Assembly: GCF_001592265.1 (NCBI RefSeq)
Contig: NZ_BCWP01000008.1
Coordinates: 50,655 to 114,654, forward strand
Length of the DNA stretch: 64,000 nucleotides
Direction of reading: 5' to 3'
Source: Curvibacter delicatus NBRC 14919
GTDB taxonomy: Bacteria; Pseudomonadota; Gammaproteobacteria; Burkholderiales; Burkholderiaceae_C
In this document: positions 1-7,826 of the stretch, piece by piece
Position numbering within the stretch: position 1 is the stretch's first letter
How the letters are laid out: every line of letters starts with the position of its first letter
Made by a program: the position numbers and the translations under genes
Notes under the pieces: model-generated
What the model saw: the letters and a program-made list of their open reading frames with translations, nothing else
Database searches by the model: none
Told to the model about the DNA's origin: nothing

Positions 1-842
1 TGCACCACCAGGGGCTTGTCGACCTGAAAACGGGCCGGCCGGATCGTCCGCAAGGCCACCAGGCTGTCGACCGCGGCCTCCGCACTGCGGCCCCGATAGA
101 AATTGCTGGTCATGCCGCTGATCTGATGCTGCGCGAACAGGCTGTCAATGCGGCCTGACTCCGGGGCATCCGATGTCACGCCCCGGCCCACCTGCAGGAA
201 CGGCTGCCCGCTTTGCGTCACCAGGGTCGAGCGCATGTCGGCGGCATAAAGCACGGAACGCATCACGACACCGAAGAAGTCCGGATCGAGCTTGGCGTAC
301 ACCATGCCGGCAAAACTGCCGTCGGCATCCAGCATCACCCGTCCCACCATGAGGCTGGTGACACCACGCGCCCCGACATAAGGCTCCGAGATGTAGAGCA
401 TGTGCGGATCCGGCCTGGCCTGCGGTATCGTGAAAAACTCACGCTCGCTGCGGTCGGCCCCCACCAGCGACTCCACACTGTTGGCCTCGATGACACCACG
501 GCGGTCCACGATGCTCATGAAACGCACGCCGGGCATGGCCTCGGTCAGGGCCTGAAGCCGCTTGGTCGCGCGCGCGCTGAATTCGGCACCTTTCCAGAGC
601 GGGACTTCCTCGCGCACCCCCTGCAAGGCATTGTTGACGCCACCGAGCAGCTGCTCCAGGTATTCGTCCACCACCCGGGCCTGCACCTGGAGACGGTCGC
701 GCTCGGTATGGCTGGTGTTCTGGAAGTCGTGCCAGAGCATGAGGCCCAGCAGCACGGCCGCCAGCAGAAAGACCAAGCCCAACGCCAGCCACTCGCGGTG
801 CCTGCGTCGTTTCCTGGAAAAGGTCGCTTGTTCCTTGTTCAT
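1..842 (-). CDS. Membrane-bound sensor protein, N-terminal part (runs off the window)
   Basis: Reading leftward from an ATG at 842 the frame stays open to the window edge, giving about 280 residues. The N-terminus is basic (MNKEQATFSRKRRRHREW) and is followed by one hydrophobic membrane segment at about residues 18-38. A long extracytoplasmic region follows, with PDC/Cache-type sensor character (segments such as FMSIVDRRGVIEANS and FFTIPQARPDPHMLYIS). Proteins of this build usually carry a GGDEF, EAL or histidine-kinase output domain at the C-terminus, but that part lies outside the window, so the output is unknown. The gene is divergent from the original mutS start, so it marks the left chromosomal flank of the integrated element. 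Confidence 0.75.
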   Translation of the reverse strand, partial: MNKEQATFSRKRRRHREWLALGLVFLLAAVLLGLMLWHDFQNTSHTERDRLQVQARVVDEYLEQLLGGVNNALQGVREEVPLWKGAEFSARATKRLQALTEAMPGVRFMSIVDRRGVIEANSVESLVGADRSEREFFTIPQARPDPHMLYISEPYVGARGVTSLMVGRVMLDADGSFAGMVYAKLDPDFFGVVMRSVLYAADMRSTLVTQSGQPFLQVGRGVTSDAPESGRIDSLFAQHQISGMTSNFYRGRSAEAAVDSLVALRTIRPARFQVDKPLVV

Positions 843-975
843 TCTCGGCAGCGCGCATCCTACCCCATGCGCCCGCGCTGTCGGGCGACTTCACCCCCGG
901 AGTTGCCCCAATGCGACAGGGGCGAACTGATACAGTCAGTGCCCAGTCCGCAATCGCAAACAGTCAGGCACGCCC

Positions 976-1053
976 TTGGATACCCCGACCCCCATGATGC
1001 AGCAGTACATGGGCGTGATTTCTAAGTTGTTGTCGCAAATCAACTTCTTATGA
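976..1053 (+). pseudogene. Beheaded 5' remnant of the native mutS gene
   Basis: In this frame the sequence reads LDTPTPMMQQYMGVISK and then stops at 1051-1053. TPMMQQY is the strongly conserved N-terminal motif of MutS and occurs again in the intact mutS at 45733-45753. The remnant lies on the chromosomal side of the left repeat, divergent from the sensor gene, which is where the original mutS start should be. No ATG is in frame upstream before a stop at 928-930. A TTG at 976, preceded by CAGG at 965-968, is the only plausible start seen. The remnant is a scar of integration and is not expected to make a functional protein. Confidence 0.7.
988..1008. repeat. Left attachment site (attL), 21-bp direct repeat
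   Basis: These 21 bases (beginning ACCCCCATGATGC and ending AGTAC) are identical to 45733-45753 within mutS. Similarity continues for a few bases past the repeat (ATGGGC against CTGGCC). The two copies bound a region with an integrase gene next to the right copy, as expected for attL and attR of a tyrosine-recombinase element. Confidence 0.85.
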
Positions 1054-1310
1054 AGTCTGTTTGATCGATCCCCTGCTGCGCCACCCTGCCGTTGGAGACA
1101 CATGACGACAAATGACGGTGCTGCGTGATCTTCGCCAGCGCGGTCAGCAAAGATATCTGGATCAGCTCCATGCTTCGAGGGATCCCGCGATGGTTTGCAC
1201 CGGAGGGTGAGCTCGATGTCAGCCTGCTTCATTTCTAGAGTCATGCCTGCACAAATTGCCTGACGGCCGGCATATTTTGAACTCCCAACCCATTGAATCC
1301 ATTGGTTTTT
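1054..1310. other. Left end of the island, no gene seen
   Basis: Short non-coding stretch between the mutS remnant and the first island promoter. The open frames here are short and lack family features. I see no tRNA, terminator or repeat in it. Confidence 0.5.
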
Positions 1311-1340
1311 TTCACCAAATAAGACTGAAGGTGTTAAAAT
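1311..1340 (+). promoter_or_regulatory. Candidate promoter of the DUF6088-fic pair
   Basis: TTCACC at 1311-1316 and TAAAAT at 1335-1340 are separated by 18 bp, and a TG lies just before the -10 hexamer. A small inverted repeat (TTGGT at 1302-1306, ACCAA at 1314-1318) overlaps the -35 region and could be an operator. Transcription would begin about at the first ATG (1347), so translation may start leaderless there or at the second ATG (1359). Confidence 0.4.
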
Positions 1341-1346
1341 AAAAAA

Positions 1347-2012
1347 ATGGGTTCCACGATGAAGCTTGTAGACCGGATGCGCCAGTCAATTCGACGCCGC
1401 TCCGGCCACGTCGTACTGCGCGCTGAACTCGCGCCGCTGGGTAGTGCATCGCAGGTTTCAGAAGCGCTGAAGGCGCTTCAGCGCGACGGGGAACTGATCC
1501 GCTTGGGCGCAGGCGTTTACGCGAAGGCTCTGCGGGATGAATCCACGCGCGAGGTGATGCCGGCAGTAGATGTAGAGACGCTGGCTCGTGAGGTGGCTCT
1601 CAAGCTAAAGGCTCAAGTGACTACTGACACGAAGGGCTCGCTGGTACTGGACACAGGTGACCGCCGCGTTTCCCGCAAGCTGGCCCTGGGCCAGAGTACC
1701 GTGCAATACGTCAACAATCGAAATCGCAGGACCTTCACGACCTTAAGAATGAAGCCTGGGGACACATCGAAGTTTCCGACCACAAATGTGGGCACCTATG
1801 TGCGTCAGCTTGCAGGCCGTTACGGGGTCAGGTATACGCCGACTGCTGTCGATAAGTGGGCCGAGACGGTGACCCGCCTAGCCGGGGACGAAGTTCATTC
1901 CGGCCCGGTGCAGGACTTGCTGGTCGCTCTTAAACGTGCAGGCAGGCTGACCAAGGATGAGGTGGCAGGATTGCTCGTGAACTACCTGCGGGAGCACAAG
2001 CAGAGTGTTTGA
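1347..2012 (+). CDS. DUF6088-like winged-helix protein, probable antitoxin of the Fic pair
   Basis: This 221-aa protein has an N-terminal winged-helix segment (residues about 10-60: LRAELAPLGSASQVSEALKAL followed by LIRLGAGVYAK) typical of DUF6088 and AbiEi-like type IV antitoxins. In those families the first domain binds promoter DNA. The remaining two thirds are basic and contain no catalytic motif that I can name. It overlaps the downstream fic gene by 8 bp, which implies translational coupling. By position and family it is probably the antitoxin/autoregulator of Fic, although classical Fic antitoxins (FicA/VbhA) are much smaller, so this pairing is an inference. ATG 1359 is an alternative start. 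Confidence 0.65.
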   Translation: MGSTMKLVDRMRQSIRRRSGHVVLRAELAPLGSASQVSEALKALQRDGELIRLGAGVYAKALRDESTREVMPAVDVETLAREVALKLKAQVTTDTKGSLVLDTGDRRVSRKLALGQSTVQYVNNRNRRTFTTLRMKPGDTSKFPTTNVGTYVRQLAGRYGVRYTPTAVDKWAETVTRLAGDEVHSGPVQDLLVALKRAGRLTKDEVAGLLVNYLREHKQSV

Positions 2013-2754
2013 TCCGTTCAAGGATTTCGAGACAGCTGGCTACCTGCGAAATAAGTTTTCCGAGAAGGATCCGCAGATCGTCCAGCAACTGGAACATGAG
2101 ATGTTCCGGGTCGGTTTGGACGAAGCCATCGCGTACTTGGCGAGACGGCGAAGTGCCTTGCGCTATGAAGACTTCCTCGCCGTCCATCGAATCCTCTTTG
2201 AGGGCTTCTATCCGTGGGCAGGTCAGGATCGTGCTGTCACGGCACCGGATATCGCCGTGACCAAGGGTGGGACCTGGTTCTGCCATCCTGCAGATGCAAG
2301 ACGAGCGGTGCAGGAAGGATTGCGCATCGGGAGCGACAAGCGCCTGTTGCGGCAGCGTCCCGGCGAGGTGATGGGCCTTTTCGCCTATGGTCACCCGTTT
2401 CTGGATGGCAACGGCCGCACCATGCTGGTGGTCCACAGCGAGTTATGCCATCGAGCCGGTTTCTGCATTGAATGGCACCGCACAAAAAAATCTGACTACT
2501 TGACCTCATTGAGCGCCGAGATCGCCACGCCGGGCAAAGGTATCCTGGACAAGTACCTGCTGCAATTCGTTGGTGAGAACCAAGAACGCGAAGCCTGGGG
2601 CGGCATGATCGGCGGTTTGCCAGGCCTCGACGGCAAGGGGACAGACGATGCCGTCGCAGGCAACTACAAGGACGCTGAAGTATCCCAGCAGTACCGTGAA
2701 TTCGAGCGGCGACGCGAATACCCCATTGCGCATTCCACTGATGGCGGACAGTGA
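2005..2754 (+). CDS. fic: Fic/DOC-family protein, probable AMP-transferase toxin
   Basis: This 249-aa protein carries the diagnostic Fic motif HPFLDGNGR at about residues 130-138. Its histidine is the catalytic base for transfer of AMP (or another nucleotide part) to a hydroxyl on a target protein. The GTG start at 2005 overlaps the upstream DUF6088 gene. The last eight codons (AHSTDGGQ) lie inside the terminal repeat of the IS21 element that begins at 2727. Removing the IS and one CCCCAT copy restores a frame ending IDPPAGNSTGST with a stop at 5424-5426, so the original protein was about 252 aa. The catalytic core is untouched, so the toxin may still work. No clear (S/T)xxxE(G/N) self-inhibitory motif was seen. 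Confidence 0.85.
   Translation: MFDPFKDFETAGYLRNKFSEKDPQIVQQLEHEMFRVGLDEAIAYLARRRSALRYEDFLAVHRILFEGFYPWAGQDRAVTAPDIAVTKGGTWFCHPADARRAVQEGLRIGSDKRLLRQRPGEVMGLFAYGHPFLDGNGRTMLVVHSELCHRAGFCIEWHRTKKSDYLTSLSAEIATPGKGILDKYLLQFVGENQEREAWGGMIGGLPGLDGKGTDDAVAGNYKDAEVSQQYREFERRREYPIAHSTDGGQ
2721..2726. repeat. Target-site duplication CCCCAT, left copy
   Basis: CCCCAT directly precedes the left tip of the IS21 element and matches the six bases directly after its right tip at 5384-5389. Six bases is within the 4-8 bp range known for IS21-family insertions. Confidence 0.85.
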
Positions 2755-2797
2755 TTCCATTTCCATCGCGGACAGCGTTCCAGGCGATGGCGGACAC
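2732..2797 (-). repeat. Left-end tandem repeats of the IS21 element
   Basis: Three inverted copies of the TGTCCGCCATC...GGAA unit end at about 2751, 2775 and 2797, with spacing of 22-24 bp. A further copy in the opposite orientation lies at 2839-2860, just outside istB. Confidence 0.75.
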
Positions 2798-2879
2798 GTT
2801 GCGCGGGTGTCCTGAGTGACGCTCAAATCGTAGCCGAAGTGTCCGCCATCAGCGTGGAATGGCGGTCGGCGCGGCCGGC

Positions 2880-3617
2880 TCAGACGGCCTTGGTGAGCTT
2901 GCGCATCGACTCGCCCTTGAGGGCTATCTTGTGTGAGCCGTGCACGATGCGGTCCAGGATGGCGTCGGCCAGCGTGGGCTCGTCCAGCCAGGCGTGCCAG
3001 GCCGTCACCGGCAACTGGCTGGTGATGAGCGTCGAGCGCGCACCCACCCGGTCGTCCAGCAACTCCAGCAGGTCGTTTCGCTCGTGCGCGGCAATCGGCG
3101 CGATGCCGAAGTCGTCCAAGATGAGCAGGTCCAGCCGCGCCAGTTGCGCCAGCCGTTTGCCCAGGCTGCCATCGCCGTGGGCCACGTGCAGCTCCTGCAG
3201 CAGCCGTGGCGCGCGGGTGTAGAGCACCGAGAAGCCCAGGCGCGCGGCCTGCTGCCCCAGTGCGCAGGCAAGCCACGTCTTGCCGCACCCGGTGGCGCCG
3301 GTGACCAGCACGTTGTGGCCATGGCGCAGCCAGTCCCCGCCGGCCAGGCTGGTGATGACCTCCCGGCTCAGGCCCCGGCTGACGCGCCAGTCGATGTCCT
3401 CCAGGCAGGCACTGGAGACCTTCAAACGGGCGGCCTTGAGCAGGCGCTCCAGGCGTTTGCTGTCACGCCAGTCCACCTCGCGCTGCACCAGCAGCGCCAG
3501 GCGTTGTTCAAAGGGCAGCTCGCTGGCCGTGATGTGGGTGGCCGCGTCGCTGAGGGCGGCCACCATGCCGTCCAGGCGCAGGGCACGCAGTTGGTTCAAG
3601 GTCTGTTCGTTGAGCAT
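2880..3617 (-). CDS. istB: IS21 helper ATPase IstB
   Basis: This 245-aa AAA+ protein has a Walker A motif GATGCGKT and Walker B LLILDDFG. Upstream of these is the N-terminal helical region typical of IstB/DnaC-like proteins (LRLDGMVAAL). IstB assembles on target DNA and stimulates the IstA transposase. The ATG start is at 3617, 34 bp downstream of the istA stop. Length and motifs are normal for the family. Confidence 0.93.
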   Translation of the reverse strand: MLNEQTLNQLRALRLDGMVAALSDAATHITASELPFEQRLALLVQREVDWRDSKRLERLLKAARLKVSSACLEDIDWRVSRGLSREVITSLAGGDWLRHGHNVLVTGATGCGKTWLACALGQQAARLGFSVLYTRAPRLLQELHVAHGDGSLGKRLAQLARLDLLILDDFGIAPIAAHERNDLLELLDDRVGARSTLITSQLPVTAWHAWLDEPTLADAILDRIVHGSHKIALKGESMRKLTKAV

Positions 3618-3651
3618 GGTCGTTGGTGCTTTGTTTGTCTGTATCGCGGTG

Positions 3652-5175
3652 TCAGTGGTAGTAGCCCGGCCCGCGCACGTTCTCGTGCAGCGGCAGGCTC
3701 GCCTGCACGGCCATCGGTGCATCCAGCGGCCGCTGGTCCAGGCCGCAGCCCAGGATGGAGGCGATGCTCTTGTAGGACGGTGAGCGAATCGACTGCGCCC
3801 GCGCACAGGCGGCCTCCAGCCGGTCAGCCCCGTACTCACGGCCCAGGCGCATGAGGCCCAGACAGGAGCGGTAACCCTGCTCGGGATGCTGGCGGTGCTC
3901 CATCTGCCAGCGCACCACGGCGGCGGTGGCCGCACCCACGCGCTCGCCCCAGGCGATGAGCTTGGCCGGCGTCCACTGCAGGTGCGCCCGGTGCGAGGCC
4001 GGCATGTGCTCGGGCGTGGTGGTGTGTGCACCCCGGCGGGGATTGAGGGCGTGGGCGGCCACCCGTTTGCCGCCATGCAGGACTTCGACCGTGCCGGCCG
4101 TGATGCGCAACTCCACCGGCTCGCCCACCAGCGCGTGGGGCACCGAGTAGTAGTGGCCATCGAGCTCGACGTGGTAATCGATGTTGACGCGGGCGGGTTT
4201 GAAGCGCGCAATGGGCATGCGCACCGGCGGCAGGGGACGCAGGGCTGGCCGGTCGAGTTCGGCGAAGGCGCTGGTGCGGTTGCCCGGCAGCTTCTTGAAC
4301 GCGCGCTGGTTCAAGTCCACCAGCAAGGCGGCAATCGCCCGGTTGAGCTCGGCCAGGCTGAAGAAGCTCTGGTGGCGCAGCCTGGCCAGAATCCAGCGCT
4401 CGACCACCTGCACGGCGACCTCCACCTTGGGTTTGTCGCGTGGCTTGGCCGGGCGCGCGGGCATCACAGCCAGGCTGTAGTGCGCCGAGAGCTCTTCGAG
4501 CAGGCGGTGCGCGGTGGGCTCGTAACGGTCGGGGCGGGCCATGAGGGCGCGCGGCTGGTCAGGCACCAGCAGGCGGGGCACGCCGCCGATGTACTCCAGC
4601 GCGCCAATGATGCTGGCCACCCAGTCGGTGGCCTTCTGGCTGGCGGTGGCGCAGGCGTAGGTGTAGTTCGATGCGCCCAGCACGGCCACGAAGACCTGGG
4701 CGTGGCGTATCTCGCCAGTGTCGGCATCCACCACGGGAACGGTCTGGCCGGCGTAGTCCACAAAGAGCTTGTCACCGCCCGTGTGGGTCTGGCGCATGGA
4801 GCGCTGCAGGCGCCGGGCCCAGGCCTTGTACTTCTCGCAGAAGGCGCTGTACTTGTACGCCTGACCGCTGTGCTGTTGCTGGTATTCCTCCCACAGCAGC
4901 TGCAGGGTCACGCCGGGGCGGCGCAGCTCGCGGTGGATATGGGCGTGGTCGGGTTCGAGGTGACGGGACTCGCGCGCCACGGGTGGCTTGTAAAGCCGGG
5001 CCTGGAGTTCGTCGTCGTTCAGGCTCTGGGCCAGTGCCCAGTCCACGCCGGCCACGCGCGCGTAGCTGGCTATCTCACTGACAGTGGATTTGGAGATGCC
5101 GAGGGCGGCACCGATTTGACGGGTGCTCAAGGCACCGCCGTGCAGCAGTTGCAGAGTGTGTCGTAGTTTGCTCAT
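3652..5175 (-). CDS. istA: IS21 transposase IstA
   Basis: This 507-aa protein has an N-terminal helix-turn-helix (TRQIGAALGISKSTVSEIASYA) and an rve/DDE catalytic core. The acidic residues are seen in FVDYAGQTVP, VPDQPRA and KPKVEVAVQ. The C-terminal beta domain contains LDGHYYSVPH, typical of IstA. It cuts and joins the IS ends. I chose the ATG at 5175 because CAGGG lies about eight bases upstream; an ATG at 5196 in the same frame would add seven residues. Confidence 0.92.
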   Translation of the reverse strand: MSKLRHTLQLLHGGALSTRQIGAALGISKSTVSEIASYARVAGVDWALAQSLNDDELQARLYKPPVARESRHLEPDHAHIHRELRRPGVTLQLLWEEYQQQHSGQAYKYSAFCEKYKAWARRLQRSMRQTHTGGDKLFVDYAGQTVPVVDADTGEIRHAQVFVAVLGASNYTYACATASQKATDWVASIIGALEYIGGVPRLLVPDQPRALMARPDRYEPTAHRLLEELSAHYSLAVMPARPAKPRDKPKVEVAVQVVERWILARLRHQSFFSLAELNRAIAALLVDLNQRAFKKLPGNRTSAFAELDRPALRPLPPVRMPIARFKPARVNIDYHVELDGHYYSVPHALVGEPVELRITAGTVEVLHGGKRVAAHALNPRRGAHTTTPEHMPASHRAHLQWTPAKLIAWGERVGAATAAVVRWQMEHRQHPEQGYRSCLGLMRLGREYGADRLEAACARAQSIRSPSYKSIASILGCGLDQRPLDAPMAVQASLPLHENVRGPGYYH

Positions 5176-5265
5176 GGTGACCCTGGGTGTGGGCATCGCT
5201 GGTTCCGGTCAAAAAAAGAACCGGGCAGCGTATGCCGCGTTCGGGTCACTCAGAACACCCCGCAG

Positions 5266-5379
5266 GTGTCCGCCATCAGTTTGGAATGCTGTCCGCCTTC
5301 AGCGTGGAACGGTGTCCGCCATCACGCCGGAACACTGTCCGCCATCAGCATGGAATCGTGTCCGCCATCGCGTGGAATA
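5266..5379 (+). repeat. Right-end array of five 23-bp repeats of the IS21 element
   Basis: Copies of the unit (G/C)TGTCCGCC(A/T)TC...GGAA begin at 5266, 5289, 5312, 5335 and 5358, exactly 23 bp apart. The regular phasing, about two helical turns, fits multiple IstA binding sites on one face of the DNA. The right end has more copies than the left. Confidence 0.85.
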
Positions 5380-5383
5380 CGCA

Positions 5384-5389
5384 CCCCAT
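5384..5389. repeat. Target-site duplication CCCCAT, right copy
   Basis: This matches 2721-2726 directly outside the left tip. After this copy the original fic frame resumes with CGATCCTCC and stops at 5424-5426. Confidence 0.85.
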
Positions 5390-5653
5390 CGATCCTCCAG
5401 CAGGCAACAGCACCGGATCTACCTGACTCTACAGGTCGCGCCTGATCGGTCTCAACGTCCTTGAGGGCCCCCGTTGAAGGTAAGGGTACATCGCGCGCCA
5501 GGTTATCTTGACCGGGCTCCACGGACAGAGGGAGCCTCTCATACATCCCGCTGACGCATTTTGAGGAACGCCAAGCCCTGGCGCTCACGAGCTCAGCAGA
5601 AGCTCTCGGCACATTGCGCGAGGTATCAGCTTTGGCAAAGTCGTCTGGGGGTT

Positions 5654-5673
5654 CCATACGAATTTTCGTATGG
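5654..5673. promoter_or_regulatory. Perfect 9-bp inverted repeat, candidate operator of the recombinase cassette
   Basis: CCATACGAA (5654-5662), TT, TTCGTATGG (5665-5673). The right arm overlaps the likely ribosome-binding site (TGGAGA) of the zinc-finger gene that starts at 5683. The site could be a repressor operator, or an RNA hairpin hiding the ribosome-binding site. The palindrome has a low-GC core in a GC-rich setting, which makes a chance origin less likely. Confidence 0.55.
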
Positions 5674-5682
5674 AGAAACTCG

Positions 5683-6090
5683 ATGCCCACCAAGATCTGC
5701 GCCTGCTGCGGCCAACCGTTCACCACCCGTCCCCAGGTCCGCGATCAGGCCTTCTGCTCAGCACCGGCCTGTCAGCGCGAACGACGTCTGCGCTGGCAAC
5801 GCGACAAGATGCAGTCCGATCCCGACTACCGCGACAACCAATTACGCAGCCAGCGTGCGTGGCTGGATCGTAATCCCGGTTACTGGCGGACGTACAGGAG
5901 CCAGGCGGACAAGACCAGTTCGCCGCCCGTTTCGACGGTCATGGTGGCCACCGGCACCCCACTCTCAGGTCTGTACTGGATCAAATTCCGGCAGGACGCG
6001 TCTGTAAAGAGTGACGCGTGGATTGCAGAAATCACCCCTGCGTGCGCGGACTGCCTCTGCAAAAAGGACGCGTGCAAAGAGAGGACGTGA
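5683..6090 (+). CDS. Small zinc-finger-like protein of the recombinase cassette
   Basis: This 135-aa protein starts with MPTKICACCGQPF and has a second cysteine pair in FCSAPACQRERRLRWQR. Together they form a likely four-cysteine zinc site within the first 40 residues, followed by a basic helix. A third cysteine group (CADCLCKKDAC) lies near the C-terminus. I know no assigned function. A DNA-binding regulator of the downstream recombinase/ParB genes is a reasonable inference. The ATG at 5683 was chosen because TGGAGA lies just upstream; the frame is open further upstream but without family-like sequence. A gap of 170 bp separates it from the recombinase. Confidence 0.65.
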   Translation: MPTKICACCGQPFTTRPQVRDQAFCSAPACQRERRLRWQRDKMQSDPDYRDNQLRSQRAWLDRNPGYWRTYRSQADKTSSPPVSTVMVATGTPLSGLYWIKFRQDASVKSDAWIAEITPACADCLCKKDACKERT

Positions 6091-6260
6091 TGGTCATCCC
6101 ACATGCCGGGCATTAACGTTGCCTGCAAATGAGCTCCCGAGCACCTGCATGGCAAACGCCTCAACGGTACATTGGCGCCGGCCAACGCTGGCGCCACAAC
6201 GATCGATGAAGTGGACGGCAGACCCGAGAGCACCCACACAACTTTGTGCGATCGGGTCCT

Positions 6261-7826
6261 ATGCTGCCAGAAGAAATCAAACCAGAAACACCGGACCAGC
6301 CGGCCCTCTTCCGGGCCGCAGAGTACGTCCGGATGTCGACCGAGCACCAACAATACTCGACCGAAAACCAGGCCGACAAGATCCGTGAGTACGCCGCGCA
6401 GCGTGGCATCGACATCGTGCGGACCTATGCCGACGAAGGCAAAAGCGGCCTGAACATCGGCGGGCGGCTGGCGCTGCAGCAACTGATCAAAGACGTGGAG
6501 TCGGGCGCTGCCGACTTCCAGATGGTGCTGGTGTACGACGTCAGTCGCTGGGGACGATTCCAGGATGCCGACGAAAGCGCCTATTACGAGTACATCTGTC
6601 GCCGCGCGGGCATCCACGTCACCTACGTGGCCGAGCAGTTCGAGAACGATGGCTCACCGGTGTCCACCATCGTCAAGGGTGTCAAGCGGGCGATGGCAGG
6701 CGAGTACAGCCGGGAACTGTCGGCCAAGGTGTTCGCCGGTCAGTGCCGGCTGATCGAACTGGGGTACCGCCAAGGCGGTCCGGCCGGGTATGGCTTGCGC
6801 CGGGTTCTGATTGACCAAAGCGGCTCCGTCAAAGGTGAGTTGACGCGCGGTGAGCATAAAAGCCTGCAGACGGATCGGGTGATCCTGATGCCAGGCCCGG
6901 ATCCTGAAGTTCAGACCGTCAACCAAATCTACCGGTGGTTCATTGATGACGGCCTACCGGAGTCAGAAATCGCCGCCCGGCTCAATGTCCAGGGGATTCG
7001 AACCGACCTCAACCGCGACTGGACCCGATCCACGGTGCGCGAGGTGCTGACCAACGAGAAGTACATCGGCAACAACGTCTACAACCGCATCTCCTTCAAG
7101 CTCAAGAAGCACCGGATCACAAACCAGCCGGACATGTGGATCAAGAAGGAAGGCGCGTTCGAGGCGATCGTGCCGCCGGAGGTGTTCTACATGGCTCAAG
7201 GCATCATCCGGGCGCGGGCGTACCGGTTCAGCAGCGAGGAGTTGATCGAAAAGCTGCGCAATCTTTATCAACACCGTGGCTTTTTGTCGGGCCTGATCAT
7301 CGACGAAGCCGAAGGGATGCCGTCGGCCGCCGCGTACATCCACCGCTTCGGCAGCCTGATCCGGGCGTATGAGGCGGTGGGCTTCACCCCCGATCGGGAC
7401 TACCAGTTCCTGGAGGTCAACAAGTTCCTGCGCAAGCTTCACCCGGAAATCATCGGGCAGACGGAACGGACCATCGCACAACTGGGCGGCACGGTGGTGC
7501 GGGACCCGGCCACCGACCTGTTGATGGTGAATCGGGAGTTCAGCATCTCGGTCGTTTTGGCCCGGTGTCAAACCCACGACAACGGACGCCTGCGCTGGAA
7601 AGTGCGTTTCGACACCAGCTTGGCACCGGACATCACGGTGGCCGTACGCCTGGACCAGCCCAATCAAACCCCGCTGGACTACTACTTGCTCCCGCGTCTG
7701 GATTTCGGCCTGCCGCGCATCAGCCTGGCTGAACACAACGGGATCGAATTTGAGAGCTACCGCTTCGACAGCCTGGACTATCTCCACGGTATGGCTGAGC
7801 GCACCCGCGTCAGGAGGGCCGCATGA
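6261..7826 (+). CDS. Large serine recombinase (resolvase/invertase family)
   Basis: This 521-aa protein has an N-terminal resolvase catalytic domain with the active-site serine in YVRMSTEHQ (about residue 26), the VYDVSRWGR motif, and GEYSRELSAKV of the long helix. A recombinase domain follows (YGLRR, TRSTVREVLTNEKYIGNNVYNR). These enzymes cut and exchange DNA through a 5'-phosphoserine link. The C-terminal part (about 200 residues) lacks an obvious zinc-ribbon and is unlike phage integrases; its role is unknown. The stop overlaps the next gene by 4 bp (ATGA), so it is translationally coupled to the ParB-like genes. Confidence 0.9.
   Translation: MLPEEIKPETPDQPALFRAAEYVRMSTEHQQYSTENQADKIREYAAQRGIDIVRTYADEGKSGLNIGGRLALQQLIKDVESGAADFQMVLVYDVSRWGRFQDADESAYYEYICRRAGIHVTYVAEQFENDGSPVSTIVKGVKRAMAGEYSRELSAKVFAGQCRLIELGYRQGGPAGYGLRRVLIDQSGSVKGELTRGEHKSLQTDRVILMPGPDPEVQTVNQIYRWFIDDGLPESEIAARLNVQGIRTDLNRDWTRSTVREVLTNEKYIGNNVYNRISFKLKKHRITNQPDMWIKKEGAFEAIVPPEVFYMAQGIIRARAYRFSSEELIEKLRNLYQHRGFLSGLIIDEAEGMPSAAAYIHRFGSLIRAYEAVGFTPDRDYQFLEVNKFLRKLHPEIIGQTERTIAQLGGTVVRDPATDLLMVNREFSISVVLARCQTHDNGRLRWKVRFDTSLAPDITVAVRLDQPNQTPLDYYLLPRLDFGLPRISLAEHNGIEFESYRFDSLDYLHGMAERTRVRRAA

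Larger units (their letters stand above)
2727..5383 (-). mobile_element. IS21-family insertion sequence, complete
   Basis: The element has terminal inverted repeats TGCGCATTCCAC (2727-2738) and its complement GTGGAATACGCA (5372-5383), with one mismatch. It is flanked by the 6-bp direct duplication CCCCAT. Both transposition genes, istA and istB, are intact on the minus strand. Each end holds tandem copies of a unit of about 23 bp (TGTCCGCCATC...TGGAA), as is usual for transposase binding sites of the IS21 family. Length is 2657 bp. It landed in the last codons of the fic gene. Intact genes, near-perfect ends and clean duplications point to a recent, possibly active, insertion. Confidence 0.9.

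Noticed and set aside
213..1025. Plus-strand ORF of 270 codons opposite the sensor gene
   Set aside because: It is antisense to a convincing membrane sensor frame; its protein is low-complexity with many His, Gly and Arg, as expected of a GC-rich shadow frame.
936..1244. Minus-strand ORF of 102 codons over the left repeat
   Set aside because: It overlaps the mutS remnant and attL antisense, has mixed composition and no family features.
5266..5379. Five regular 23-bp repeats resembling a tiny CRISPR
   Set aside because: The units are contiguous without unique spacers and match the IS21 terminal sites; no cas genes are present.
5322..5726. Minus-strand ORF of 134 codons across the IS right end
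   Set aside because: It runs from the IS terminal repeats into the cassette leader and shows no family pattern; probably chance.
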